Shown in pieces: positions 45,840 through 55,327 of a DNA stretch of 64,000 nt. The DNA comes from Thermosipho affectus (GTDB lineage Bacteria; Thermotogota; Thermotogae; Thermotogales; Fervidobacteriaceae). A model generated the notes under the pieces. The model had not been told where the DNA came from. It did not search any database and saw only the letters and a list, made by a program, of their open reading frames with translations. Position numbers and translations under genes: made by a program. The first letter of the stretch is position 1, and each line of letters opens with the position of its first letter. The DNA lies in NCBI RefSeq assembly GCF_001990485.1, contig NZ_LBFC01000022.1:124001-188000 (forward strand), given 5' to 3'.

Positions 45840-46888
45840 CCTAGCTTTTTAGACACCTCCTCAACATTACGAGCATTTTCAAAAACAGTTTCTTTTGTAA
45901 TTAATCCTTTTAAGAAAGCTTGAATAAGTGCATCGTCAAATAAAATATTACCTTGTTTTTGGCTTGTTTGCATTATACCTTCGATTTGATGGAGTTTGTT
46001 TTCCCTGATAAGATTTTTGATGGCTGGTGTTGCAATCATTATTTCATCAATAGCAACTACTCCAAAGTCTTTTTTTGGAACAAGCCTTTGAAATACAGTT
46101 GCGATTAGTGTGTTTGCAAGTTGAAGCGCAATTTGTTTTTGCTGATGCGCTGGAAAAACATCTATTATTCTTTCTGGAGCTGCGGCAGCTGAATTTGTGT
46201 GTATAGTTGCAAAGACAAGATGGCCTGTTTCTGCGGCTGTGAGTGCTAGTGAAATGGTTTCTAAATCTCTCATTTCTCCAACTAGTATTACATCAGGATC
46301 TTGTCGCAGTGCGTATTTTAAACCATTTGTAAAACTTTCTGTGTCCGTTCCCACTTCCCTTTGATGTATTAATGATCTTTTTGATTCGAAAACATATTCT
46401 ACAGGATCTTCTATTGTGATTATGTGATAAGCATATCTTGTGTTTATATGTTCCACCATAGCAGCTAGTGTTGTTGATTTTCCACTTCCTGTTGGTCCAG
46501 CGACAAGAACAAGTCCGTGGTCCTTTTCAGAAAAATCCTTTAGGATTTCTGGCAATCCAAGTTCGTCAATTGTCCTTATTTTTTTTGTAATGAGTCTCAA
46601 TGCAAGAGTTGGATTTTTTCTTTCAAAATAAAAGTTTGCTCTAATCCTTAAATCATGCATTGAAAAAGAAAAATCTATTTCTTTTTTATTTATTTTTATT
46701 CCCAAGTCTAAAAAAATGTTATCGACTGTGTTTTTGATTTCTTCTGCGGTTGGAATGGGAAATGTTTTTAAGGAAATTAATTTTCCATCTACCCTTGTCA
46801 TGATGGGCAGTCCAGAAGTTATGTGTACATCAGATGCTCTTAATTCTTTTGCTTTTAGAATTACTTCATCTAAGTTTAACCCCAGCAT
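45821..46888 (-). CDS. pilT: Type IV pilus retraction ATPase PilT
   Basis: Hexameric AAA-like ATPase that depolymerises type IV pili, driving twitching motility and DNA uptake. 355 residues. Walker [15 protein letters not shown] near residue 132, Asp box [10 protein letters not shown], Walker [18 protein letters not shown], His box [10 protein letters not shown], and the late PilT motif near [23 protein letters not shown] precedes ATG 46888. It suggests type IV pili or a competence pseudopilus, and fits the comEC gene at 58700. Confidence 0.93.
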
Positions 46889-46889
46889 G

Positions 46890-48302
46890 TTAATCCCCCT
46901 CTATTTTGTAGTTTTTTCCAAATAAAAATGATAACTTTTTTAGAGTTTCGTCCTCGGTAGAATTTGACAGAATTACCTCAATTTCCTTAGTTATACCAAA
47001 TTTTCTTTTAATATATTGTTCAAGGAAGCTTTTTTTGTCTTTAATTAGCTCAAAATGTAGTTTTTTGCTGTAAGGAAATATCAGTTTTATTTTGTCTGAT
47101 CCTTCTTGGATTTTTGCAAATGAAAGCCCAATATACAACGAAAGATCACCATTTATCTTAAGGTCTTCTAGAACTTCATCAAATTTGGGTATGTCTTTTT
47201 CCATAACTTCAGTTTTTTCTGATTCGATATTTTCTTCTATTTTTTCACTTTCTTTTTTGATATTTTCTAATACTTTGTTTGTAGTTTTGTTGTTGTTTTC
47301 TTTAAAATTTATAAGATTTAAAAACCCGAGTTTTACAAGAATAATCTTTTCTTCAGAATATTTTATGTCTTTTAAGATATCGGATAAAGGTTTTAGAAGA
47401 TTAATAAATTCAGTGTTGTTATTTTCTTCAATTAACAATAGTATTTTTTCAATTGTTTGAAATAAGAACGTTTCAAAATCTCTTCCGCTATAGTATACTT
47501 CGTCTATTATTTTTAAAATATTAATAATATTACCTTCTTTGATGTTTTTTAATAAATTATCTATAAGTTCTTCTGAAACTAAACCTAATGTATTTCTTAC
47601 ATCATTTATGTCAATATTATTTTTCGACGATTTAGCTACTTGTTCTAAAATTGTGAGTGCATCTCTGAGTCCACCGTTTGCGCGTTTTGCTATCTCTATA
47701 AGGGCATCTTTTGTGGCATTGAATTTTTCTTTTTGGCATACAAATTCCAATCTATCTACTATATCTTTTAATGGTATATTTTTGAAATCTATAACTTGAC
47801 ATCTCGAAATAATTGTTTGTGGTATTTTTTCAGGATTTGTCGTTGCAAGTATGAAAACAACATTTGATGGAGGTTCTTCCAGGGTCTTTAGAAGGGCGTT
47901 AAATGCCTCCCTTGTGAGCATGTGTGCCTCATCTATGATATATACTTTATATTTTCCTTGAGCAGTGTGATATCCTACTGTTTCTCTTATTTTTCTAATT
48001 TCATCTATTCCTCTATTTGAAGCCGCATCAATTTCAAGAACATCCATAAAATTTCCTTTATCTATTGAAATGCAAGAGTTACATACATTACAAGGTTCTG
48101 CATCTTTTCTATTTTCACAATTTAAAGATTTTGATAAAATTCTTGCGATAGTTGTTTTACCAGTGCCTCGTGGGCCTGCAAATATATATGCATGTGAAAC
48201 ATTGTTATTTTTTATGGAATTAATAAATAGTGTTTTAACGTGTTTTTGGCCAACTATTTCCGAAAATCTTTTTGGTCTGTATTTTCTGTAAAGAGTTTCC
48301 AT
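46890..48302 (-). CDS. dnaX: DNA polymerase III subunit gamma/tau
   Basis: Clamp-loader ATPase. 470 residues. N-terminal AAA+ domain with YRPKRFSEIVGQ (8-19), Walker A GPRGTGKTT (43-51), a zinc module of four Cys (CENRKDAEPCNVCNSC), DEAHML and the TTNPEKIPQTIISRCQ sensor region. The C-terminal part is short and acidic, so this is close to a gamma-like length; no classical A-rich frameshift site is obvious. The frame extends upstream to 48377, but GAGGTGTAAAT precedes ATG 48302, which overlaps the end of miaA. Confidence 0.94.
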   Translation of the reverse strand: METLYRKYRPKRFSEIVGQKHVKTLFINSIKNNNVSHAYIFAGPRGTGKTTIARILSKSLNCENRKDAEPCNVCNSCISIDKGNFMDVLEIDAASNRGIDEIRKIRETVGYHTAQGKYKVYIIDEAHMLTREAFNALLKTLEEPPSNVVFILATTNPEKIPQTIISRCQVIDFKNIPLKDIVDRLEFVCQKEKFNATKDALIEIAKRANGGLRDALTILEQVAKSSKNNIDINDVRNTLGLVSEELIDNLLKNIKEGNIINILKIIDEVYYSGRDFETFLFQTIEKILLLIEENNNTEFINLLKPLSDILKDIKYSEEKIILVKLGFLNLINFKENNNKTTNKVLENIKKESEKIEENIESEKTEVMEKDIPKFDEVLEDLKINGDLSLYIGLSFAKIQEGSDKIKLIFPYSKKLHFELIKDKKSFLEQYIKRKFGITKEIEVILSNSTEDETLKKLSFLFGKNYKIEGD

Positions 48303-48304
48303 AT

Positions 48305-49210
48305 TTACACCTCGTTTATGAATTTTTCTATTTTTTCTAGTGCTTCTTTTCTCGAAAGCTCGGATAGATTTATCCACAGGGCATTTTTATATCGTCTCAA
48401 CCATATTATTTGTCTTCTGGCAAAATGTCTAGTGTTTCTTTTAATCAAATGTATAGCGGTTTTAATATCGTATTTTTTTTCAAAGAAATTTATTAGTTCT
48501 TTGTACCCAATTGTTTGAAAGGCATTAATATCTTTGGAGTATTTTTCGGTTAACATTTTTACTTCGTCGATTAATCCATTTTTTATCATTAAATCAACTC
48601 TATAGTTTATTCTTTCATATAATTCATCTCTGTTTCTTGTTAATATTAGTATTTTGTAATCATTTGAAATTTTATCTTGTTTGTGCAAATCCGAGATTTT
48701 CTTTCCTGTTTTAAAAAAAACCTCAAGTGCTCTAATGGTACGTTTCAAATCACAAGGATGAATTTTTGCTGCATATTCAGGATCGTATTTTAGAAGCATT
48801 GTCCTCAAAATACCGGGTTCATTTTTTTCAAGTTCATTTAATTTTTTTCTTATATTTTCATCTCTTGGTGCTCCTTCAAAGAATCCCTTTACTAATGCGT
48901 CGATATATAATCCTGTGCCACCTACAAATAATGGCAGAATACCTTTTTCTTCTAATTTATTTTTGATTTCCAGAGCTTCCTGTCTAAAATAAAATGCATT
49001 ATAATATTCATCTGGATAGATATGGTCTATTAAATGGTGTTTTACTTTTTGCTGTTCTTCTTTAGAAGGTTTTGCTGTTCCGATATCCATTAATTTGTAG
49101 ATTTGTCTAGAATCAAGGGAAATAATGTGGGCACCTAATTTTGTGGAAATTTCGATTAACAAATCTGTTTTTCCAACAGCGGTTGGACCTGTAATTATAC
49201 TATATTTCAT
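48305..49210 (-). CDS. miaA: tRNA dimethylallyltransferase
   Basis: Adds a dimethylallyl group to A37 of tRNAs that read UNN codons. 301 residues. P-loop GPTAVGKTDL (8-17), DSRQIYKLMDIGTAKPS (D-S-R-Q-I-Y), and LFVGGTGLYIDALV are family hallmarks, as is QIIWLRRYKNALW near the C-terminus. GGTGGAGTGAGAT precedes ATG 49210. It is in a row with dnaX and the lptA-like gene, 3 bp away from each. Confidence 0.95.
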   Translation of the reverse strand: MKYSIITGPTAVGKTDLLIEISTKLGAHIISLDSRQIYKLMDIGTAKPSKEEQQKVKHHLIDHIYPDEYYNAFYFRQEALEIKNKLEEKGILPLFVGGTGLYIDALVKGFFEGAPRDENIRKKLNELEKNEPGILRTMLLKYDPEYAAKIHPCDLKRTIRALEVFFKTGKKISDLHKQDKISNDYKILILTRNRDELYERINYRVDLMIKNGLIDEVKMLTEKYSKDINAFQTIGYKELINFFEKKYDIKTAIHLIKRNTRHFARRQIIWLRRYKNALWINLSELSRKEALEKIEKFINEV

Positions 49211-49213
49211 ATC

Positions 49214-49837
49214 TCACTCCACCAATATCTCAATTTTAACATCTTCACCTTTCATGTTATTTGTTTCTGTAAATATCACAACTTTTTTTGCTAAAAGTTT
49301 TATTTTCTTTTTATTGTCTTTTAAATCAACATTTTCTTCCAGAGTAATTTCACCTTTAGTTCTATTATAGTAGAACTTAAAAGCTTTTGCAACAATACTA
49401 CCTTTACTGATGAATATTTTATCGTTTTTTCCTGTTCCACGGAAATCTTTTTCTTTAAGATTAAATTCAAGGTTTTCACATTTTATTGAAATGGTTTCCG
49501 TACTTTTAGAATCGTGGATTGTTAATGAAGCATCTTTAAGTGTTCCAACTTGTGTTTCAACATTATAATTCAAATTTGTTCCTTCGATTATTCCATTTTC
49601 AAATTCTATCTTTACGTTATTTTCTGCGACTAATGTGCTCCACTTGTTGTTTATTTTTTTTATAGCCATCTTTTGAGTTAAGAGTTTGAGATTATCTTCA
49701 TCAATTCTTAATAAAATACTTCCTTTATATTTTATTAAGTTGTCAGTTGGTTCAATATAATCGGAAGAAACGTGTATAGTTTTTGTAAAAAAGATGAGTG
49801 AAACTATTAAAAAAAAGAATATTGCAATTTTTTTCAT
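49214..49837 (-). CDS. LptA/OstA-like secreted protein
   Basis: 207 residues. Signal peptide or anchor at 1-20 (KKIAIFFFLIVSLIFFT), then repeated short beta strands with the jellyroll pattern of OstA/LptA/LptC: LIKYKGSILLRIDEDNLKLLTQKMAIKK, NNVKIEFENGIIEGTNLNYN, and GEITLEENVDLKD. LptA carries lipopolysaccharide through the periplasm; Thermotogales have an outer toga but no classical LPS, so the cargo is uncertain. GGAGGTACTTTTC precedes ATG 49837. It lies between miaA and a patatin-like pair. Confidence 0.65.
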   Translation of the reverse strand: MKKIAIFFFLIVSLIFFTKTIHVSSDYIEPTDNLIKYKGSILLRIDEDNLKLLTQKMAIKKINNKWSTLVAENNVKIEFENGIIEGTNLNYNVETQVGTLKDASLTIHDSKSTETISIKCENLEFNLKEKDFRGTGKNDKIFISKGSIVAKAFKFYYNRTKGEITLEENVDLKDNKKKIKLLAKKVVIFTETNNMKGEDVKIEILVE

Positions 49838-50565
49838 GAAAAGTACCTCCTTAAATATTCCTGTGACATTTTAAAAATCTCTGTGGAAATTTCAAATGGA
49901 TTTAACGAATTAGTCTGATATATAATTTTGTGAGGAGCCTTTTCTAATCGATTATTTGTAATTTTATTTGTTCTTGATATTGTTGAAAAAATCATATAGT
50001 CAACAGCATTTTTTAAATTAGTTTGAAAGTTCGAGCTTATATAAAACAAAAAATCGGCTTCTGGTATTCCGTATACCCAACTCCCAGAAATATAATTTTC
50101 AAAAGGTTTAAATTCTATTGGGAAAGTTAATGTTTTTATCATTGCCTCCCGAATGGAGCCTTTTAATATTTCATCGTTAAAAGTATTCAAATTGAAGGCA
50201 TGTATCTTCATCTTGCCTGGAATTTCCTCATCAGGAAAGTGTTTTTTTACAAAGTTTATTAATGTTTTTTGAGATTTGAATCCATCTATTCCTTTAGAAG
50301 CTTTATAAAGTGTTCTTAGTTGTTCAACAATTCCAAAAAGTGATAGACCATATAAAAAATGGAATGTTTTTTTTATTTCGGGGAATAGTTTCTTGGTCTT
50401 AAGGTATGATATGTTATATGAACCTGTTTTAAGATAAAAATACACAGGTATACAGGAAAAACCTGTACAATGTATTTCATTAAACAAGTCATATTTTTCA
50501 GATACGTTAAAGAATGCCGGAATAGATAGGTATAATACTGAATCACCACCAAAAGCGAGGGTCAA
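49834..50565 (-). CDS. Degenerate patatin-like protein
   Basis: About 244 residues. It begins like a patatin (TLAFGGDSVLYLSIPAFF against the GLSLAAGGVKGFSHIATL of its neighbour), and the nucleophile elbow is GFSCI in place of GASAG, so Ser37 is kept but the second Gly is not. The second catalytic residue (Asp of DGG) is absent; the aligned stretch reads YISGSWVYG. It is probably a non-catalytic paralogue of the adjacent gene. The frame starts at 50583, but AAGGAG precedes TTG 50565, which is preferred; it overlaps the upstream gene by 23 bp. Confidence 0.6.
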   Translation of the reverse strand: MTLAFGGDSVLYLSIPAFFNVSEKYDLFNEIHCTGFSCIPVYFYLKTGSYNISYLKTKKLFPEIKKTFHFLYGLSLFGIVEQLRTLYKASKGIDGFKSQKTLINFVKKHFPDEEIPGKMKIHAFNLNTFNDEILKGSIREAMIKTLTFPIEFKPFENYISGSWVYGIPEADFLFYISSNFQTNLKNAVDYMIFSTISRTNKITNNRLEKAPHKIIYQTNSLNPFEISTEIFKMSQEYLRRYFS

Positions 50566-51337
50566 ATTCTTTTCTCCTTTCATATATAAATTTTAAAGAA
50601 TGTTCGTATATCTCTTTGTAGAGGTTGAATTGATACCAGAAATAAGGAATCCTATAATATATTACCACATTTGCTTTTTCTAAATCAACATACTCAAGTT
50701 CTATCTCTTTCCATGTGTCTATGTAGTACATAAGTTCCATTTGATCTTTCGGAAAATCATTCGGTTTTCTTTCAAAAGTGCTTGCAACTACAAAATCAGC
50801 CCCCATTTCTATTGCTTCACTTACTGGAGTAGGAGATAAAACACCACCATCTGTATTTTGTGTTCCAGCTATCCATAGTGGTGAAAAAACACCTGGTACG
50901 GAGGAACTAGCCATTACGGCATCTACTAAGAATCCTTCTGTAATAAGCAGAGATTTTCCTTCTAATGTATCAAACGTTATTATTCCAATTTTATATTTTA
51001 GATCACTAAATTTTTTTCTTTCAAAAAGATATCTAAAAAATTTGTAATATTGATCAATAGGTACTAATGCTCTTTGGAAGATTGACCAAATGCTTGATTT
51101 TTCAAGTTTTTCGGTATATGTTTTGAAATCTGGCAAAAACTTTTCTATACCTTCGGAAAATTTTTCGTACACAATTTGACTATTACCGTATAGACCATAT
51201 AATGCTGCGATAATTGCACCAGCAGAAGCTCCCGTTATTATATCAGGTTTTACATTATATTCCTCTAAAAATTTAAGTGTCGCAATATGTGAAAACCCCT
51301 TTACACCACCTGCGGCAAGAGAGAGTCCTATATTCAT
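50543..51337 (-). CDS. Patatin-like phospholipase
   Basis: 264-residue lipid acyl hydrolase. Patatin motifs are complete: glycine-rich oxyanion loop LAAGGVKGFSH (7-17), GASAGA with the nucleophile Ser38, and the catalytic Asp163 in NTDGGVLSPTPVS. No signal peptide is visible, so it is cytoplasmic or peripheral. GGAGTGAAACA precedes ATG 51337; it overlaps nfo by 4 bp and its degenerate paralogue by 23 bp. Membrane-lipid turnover is likely. Confidence 0.88.
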   Translation of the reverse strand: MNIGLSLAAGGVKGFSHIATLKFLEEYNVKPDIITGASAGAIIAALYGLYGNSQIVYEKFSEGIEKFLPDFKTYTEKLEKSSIWSIFQRALVPIDQYYKFFRYLFERKKFSDLKYKIGIITFDTLEGKSLLITEGFLVDAVMASSSVPGVFSPLWIAGTQNTDGGVLSPTPVSEAIEMGADFVVASTFERKPNDFPKDQMELMYYIDTWKEIELEYVDLEKANVVIYYRIPYFWYQFNLYKEIYEHSLKFIYERRKEFDPRFWW

Positions 51338-52185
51338 TGTTTCACTCCTATTATTTTAAATACTTCTTTAATATCATTTTTATGTATTTCATTATCTCCA
51401 GGGGTTTCCAAAATCCATGGTATGTTTTGAATTATTTTGTTTTCTAGAAAGATTTTGAGTCCTTCTTTACCGATTTTTCCCTTTCCAATATTTTCATGTC
51501 TATCTTTGTTAGAGCCAAGTTCATTTTTTGAGTCGTTTAAATGTATAAACTTTAGTTTTTCAATTGAAAATAACTTATCTATTTTTTTTAAGAACTTTTC
51601 CAATTCTTCCTTGTTTGCTATGTTATATCCTGCGTCCCACGCATGGCATGTATCTATTGTTATTCCAACTCTTTCAGGATGTTTAACTTTTTCGATTATA
51701 CTATTTAACTCCTCCAAAGTTGAACCAATATTTCCCCCTTTTTTAGTTACATTTTCCAATAGTATGAAAGTTTCACTTTCCTCATCCATTGCAATATTAA
51801 GAGCTTCTACTATTTTAATTATTCCACTTTCTATACCACTTTTTAAATGGCTTCCTGGGTGTATGTTTAGGTATTTTACCCCCAGAGTCTTACATATATG
51901 CATTTCAAGGATTAGAAGTTCTAGCGATTTTTTCCAAGTTTCTTCGTTTGGGCTTGCAATGTTAATGAGATAACCACTATGACATAGCATAGATTCTATT
52001 TCGATATTGTACATTTTTATGCGTTCTTTAAAGATTTTTATATCCTCTTCATTTGGTAATTTGGCTCGCCATTGGCGTGGATTATGTGGGAATATTTGAA
52101 AAGCATTTGCACCAATTTCATAAGTTTCTTTTGGAACCCTCTTAAATCCACCACCTATTGGCATATGTGCACCTATCATGATCAT
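51334..52185 (-). CDS. nfo: Deoxyribonuclease IV (AP endonuclease)
   Basis: Zinc endonuclease that cuts at abasic sites. 283 residues, typical length. Metal ligands in GAHMPIGGG, HSGYLINIASP, NIHPGSH, LLENVTKKG, GITIDTCHAWDAGYN and HLNDSKNELGSNKDRHENIGKGKIG. It is first in the minus-strand run leading into patatin genes. AAAGGAG lies about 10 bp before ATG 52185. Confidence 0.95.
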   Translation of the reverse strand: MIMIGAHMPIGGGFKRVPKETYEIGANAFQIFPHNPRQWRAKLPNEEDIKIFKERIKMYNIEIESMLCHSGYLINIASPNEETWKKSLELLILEMHICKTLGVKYLNIHPGSHLKSGIESGIIKIVEALNIAMDEESETFILLENVTKKGGNIGSTLEELNSIIEKVKHPERVGITIDTCHAWDAGYNIANKEELEKFLKKIDKLFSIEKLKFIHLNDSKNELGSNKDRHENIGKGKIGKEGLKIFLENKIIQNIPWILETPGDNEIHKNDIKEVFKIIGVKQ

Positions 52186-52287
52186 TTTTGTCCATCTCCT
52201 TTAATTATAACTAGTTTCTTGTTATCGATTCAGATTAGAGCAGTTGAAATGTTTATTATTTTATTACGAAAAATTAGAACAATATTT

Positions 52288-54009
52288 CTACCATTCTTTG
52301 TATTGATTTGTAATTGGCATACGTCTGTCTTTTCCAAAGGATCTCTCCGTTACCTTAACGCCAATTACACCTTGCCTTCTTTTATATTCGTTTTTATCTA
52401 CTAATTTTGCAACGTATTTTACTGTGTTTAAGTCGTATTTTTCCGATATTTCCTCAACTGATAGTTCTTTTTCAATATATAATTTTAATATTTCGTCTAA
52501 TATTTCATAAGGTGGTAATGTATCTTGATCCTTTTGATCAGGTCTTAATTCTGCACTTGGTGGTTTTATGAAGACATTGTGTGGTATTATTTCTTTTCCC
52601 TTGTATTCATTATACCATTTTGCAATTTTATATACTTCTGTTTTGTATACGTCTTTAATTGGCGAAAAACCTCCAACCATATCACCGTAGAGTGTAGAAT
52701 ATCCTGTTGCTATTTCACTTTTGTTTCCTGTTGCAAGCACTATGTATCCAAATTTGTTTGATAAGGCCATTAAAAGTGTTCCACGAATTCTTGCTTGTAT
52801 ATTTTCTTCTGTTATGTCTTCGGGATGATCTTTAAAGATGTCTTTTAACTCACTCATGAAAGAATAGTATATATCTGTTATCTTTAATGTATGATATTTA
52901 ATCCCAAGATTTTCCGCTAAAGCAATGGCATCTTTTATGCTGTGTTCGCTACTATACATTGATGGCATTAAAATACCTACAACATTTTCTTTTCCAAAGG
53001 CTTCCGTTGCAATTGCCGCAACAAGTGATGAATCCATTCCACCACTAAGTCCAATTACTACTTTTTTAAATCCATTTTTCTTGATATAGTCCTTTAGACC
53101 TAATGTGATTGCCTTGAATATTTCATTTTCTTTATTGAGATTATAGGTAATTTTTGAAAGTTTTAGTTTTTTTCTTTTGGGTTGTATATTTGAGATTTTA
53201 ATTATTTTGACATCTTTTTTTTCGAGTTCTATATATCTTCTTCTAGGATCTTGTAGATTTGTTCTTAAGTTTTCTTCTATAGGAATGTCAATCGTTATAA
53301 TTTCTTCATCAAAAGGTTTGCATTCGTATAATATATCCCCCTTAGATGTTGTTACTATACTGCCTCCATCGAAAACTACTTCATCCTGTCCACCTATCAA
53401 GTTACAGTACACTATAGGGCAATGGTAATCATATGATTTGGTTGAAAGATACTGTTTTCGTAAAGTGCGCTTTCCATAGTAATAAGGAGAAGCAGATGCA
53501 TTTAAGATTAGTTGAGCACCGTTTAATACTTGATAGTGTAATGGGCCAATAGGGCTCCAGATATCTTCGCATATGTTTAGACCAACTTTGATGCTGTTAT
53601 ATTCTATAATAACAGTTTCTTTACCTGGTTTAAAATACCTGTGTTCGTCAAAGACACTGTAATTTGGTAGTAATTGTTTACGATATTTTCCCAAAAATTT
53701 TCCATGATGAATTATGGATACAGAATTGTAAGCATCTTCTTCCACGTCTATGTATCCGAGTAAAATTACAACATTTTTATTTTTAGAGTATGAAATAACT
53801 TTTTCCAAATATTTAATATTTTTCTTTAAAAAAGAAGTTCTTAAGATTAAGTCTTCTGGTGGATAACCTGTAAGAAATAATTCAGGAAATATTACAAAAT
53901 CTGCTTTGTTTTTTTCTGCGATATCTACTGCTTTATATATTTTTTTTAAGTTTTCATCAAAATTTCCTAAATGAGAATTTAATTGTGCAATAGTTACCCT
54001 TATGTACAC
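52288..54009 (-). CDS. nadE: NAD+ synthase, glutamine-hydrolysing
   Basis: Makes NAD from deamido-NAD, using glutamine through an N-terminal nitrilase domain. 573 residues. The nitrilase triad is visible: FPELFLTGY (Glu), KYRKQLLPN (Lys), GLNICEDIWSP (Cys). The synthase domain (from ~300) has the PP-loop GLSGGMDSSLVAAIA, ATGNKSEIATGYSTLYGD, and the C-terminal YKRRQGVIGVKVTERSFGKDRR. Start GTG 54009 follows AGGAGGGATTAAA. The region 52186-52287 before nfo contains no ORF. Confidence 0.94.
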   Translation of the reverse strand: MYIRVTIAQLNSHLGNFDENLKKIYKAVDIAEKNKADFVIFPELFLTGYPPEDLILRTSFLKKNIKYLEKVISYSKNKNVVILLGYIDVEEDAYNSVSIIHHGKFLGKYRKQLLPNYSVFDEHRYFKPGKETVIIEYNSIKVGLNICEDIWSPIGPLHYQVLNGAQLILNASASPYYYGKRTLRKQYLSTKSYDYHCPIVYCNLIGGQDEVVFDGGSIVTTSKGDILYECKPFDEEIITIDIPIEENLRTNLQDPRRRYIELEKKDVKIIKISNIQPKRKKLKLSKITYNLNKENEIFKAITLGLKDYIKKNGFKKVVIGLSGGMDSSLVAAIATEAFGKENVVGILMPSMYSSEHSIKDAIALAENLGIKYHTLKITDIYYSFMSELKDIFKDHPEDITEENIQARIRGTLLMALSNKFGYIVLATGNKSEIATGYSTLYGDMVGGFSPIKDVYKTEVYKIAKWYNEYKGKEIIPHNVFIKPPSAELRPDQKDQDTLPPYEILDEILKLYIEKELSVEEISEKYDLNTVKYVAKLVDKNEYKRRQGVIGVKVTERSFGKDRRMPITNQYKEW

Positions 54010-54101
54010 TTTAATCCCTCCTGTTTTTCTTTATTTAATTATACATTATTTTGAGATAAATAGAACTATTTATGTGATATAATTTTTTTGGAGGGGATAA
54101 A

Positions 54102-54728
54102 ATGGTAAAAATAGATGCATTAAAATTTTTTCAACCTACACCTGAATATAGAAAGTTGTTGATTTTGGAGTCAATAAATAAAGATAGTGAAATATCACAA
54201 AAGAATCTTTCAAGTTTAGTCGGTATTGTTCCATCGTTAGTTAATAAGTACTTAAATGAGTTAAGGGAAAGAGGATTAATTAAAGTGGAAAATTTGGGGA
54301 AAAAATTGAGATATTTTTTAACTGAAGAAGGGATTTCTGAGCTTTATTATTTAAAGTTAGCATTTTTCAATGACATAGTTTCACTTTCTATGAAAATTGA
54401 ATCACATCTTGAAAATATATTTCTAAAGTTAAAATCTAAAAATTTTATTGGTATTTATGGGGCAGGTTTAGTAGGAAGAACTTTAGCACAACTTTTGTTG
54501 AATAGGGGCTTTAATGTGGTAGTATTTTTTGATGATAATACACAGAAAATTGGAAATAGATATTTTGGCATACCGGTTATAAGCATTAAAGATAAAGCAG
54601 AAATTGATGCTATAATTGTAGCGTCAATAAAAAATTCCAAGATTATGGTTAGTAAAGCAAAAAAGTATCAACATAGTGATATTTATGTTTTCAATACAGA
54701 GGAGTTTAAAATAAAATGGCATGGTTAA
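54102..54728 (+). CDS. Winged-helix regulator fused to Rossmann-like nucleotide-binding domain
   Basis: 208 residues. The N-terminal ~75 residues form a winged-helix domain (SQKNLSSLVGIVPSLVNKYLNELRERGLIKVE), followed by a helical linker and from about 110 a Rossmann-like fold (FIGIYGAGLVGRTLAQLLLNRGFNVVVFFDDN; G-x-G-x-x-G) similar to the PglD N-terminal or CoA-binding class. It may be a nucleotide- or redox-responsive repressor, in the manner of Rex, but without strong similarity to Rex. GGAGGGGATAAA precedes ATG 54102; the gene overlaps the next one by 13 bp. Confidence 0.7.
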   Translation: MVKIDALKFFQPTPEYRKLLILESINKDSEISQKNLSSLVGIVPSLVNKYLNELRERGLIKVENLGKKLRYFLTEEGISELYYLKLAFFNDIVSLSMKIESHLENIFLKLKSKNFIGIYGAGLVGRTLAQLLLNRGFNVVVFFDDNTQKIGNRYFGIPVISIKDKAEIDAIIVASIKNSKIMVSKAKKYQHSDIYVFNTEEFKIKWHG

Positions 54729-55318
54729 AAATTGCATCATTATTTTTCTTATTTATAATACTTTTTATGTTTTTATTTAATTACAGTAATTATAGTGTTG
54801 ATTTCAGTAAGTTAGGGTATGTAGATAATTTTGTTGCAGAAATTTACTTGAAAAATAGGTTGTATGATACAGTATTTGAGGTGTTGGTGTTTTCTTTAGC
54901 AGCGTTAGGTATTTTTTTGTTTAACTATTCGGAGGAGAAAAAGAATCTTTTTTTACACGAGAACCATATTAGAATTTTTTTAAGATTTTTGAGCTATTTT
55001 GTAATTTTGCTGTCTTTTTATCTTGCATATTTTGGGCATAAAAGTCCTGGAGGAGGTTTTTCGGCAGGAGTTGCAGGTGGAACAGGTTTGCTTTTGTATG
55101 CGTTAAGTACTACGATTAATGAATTTGAATATCTATTCAGCAAGTACAAGGTAAAGATTGTTGAAAAATGGATTTTGCTTTTAATATATGTATTCTCAGT
55201 AGTTTCGTTAATGGGGGAAAACAATATTGTATTGTTAAATATCTTAATTTATTTTAAGGTTATGTTTGGTACGTGGATAATACTGTATAGTTTTATAAAA
55301 CACAGAGGTATAATATAG
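54716..55318 (+). CDS. Mrp/Mbh antiporter subunit, E-F fusion
   Basis: 200-residue membrane protein combining two subunits of multisubunit cation/proton antiporters. Residues ~35-75 resemble the MrpA C-terminal/MbhE segment (LYDTVFEVLVFSLAALGIF), and residues ~85-200 the MrpB/MnhB/MbhF subunit (YLAYFGHKSPGGGFSAGVAGG). No other antiporter subunit is in the window, so it is an orphan, coupled to the wHTH/Rossmann regulator by overlap. Function without partners is uncertain; it may assemble with subunits encoded elsewhere. ATG 54716. Confidence 0.75.
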   Translation: MAWLKIASLFFLFIILFMFLFNYSNYSVDFSKLGYVDNFVAEIYLKNRLYDTVFEVLVFSLAALGIFLFNYSEEKKNLFLHENHIRIFLRFLSYFVILLSFYLAYFGHKSPGGGFSAGVAGGTGLLLYALSTTINEFEYLFSKYKVKIVEKWILLLIYVFSVVSLMGENNIVLLNILIYFKVMFGTWIILYSFIKHRGII

Positions 55319-55327
55319 GAGGCGATT

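Noticed and set aside
46890-47060. Programmed frameshift in dnaX at a 7-A run near its 3' end
   Set aside because: The A7 run lies only about 40 codons from the stop, too late to separate gamma from tau, and no downstream structure is apparent.
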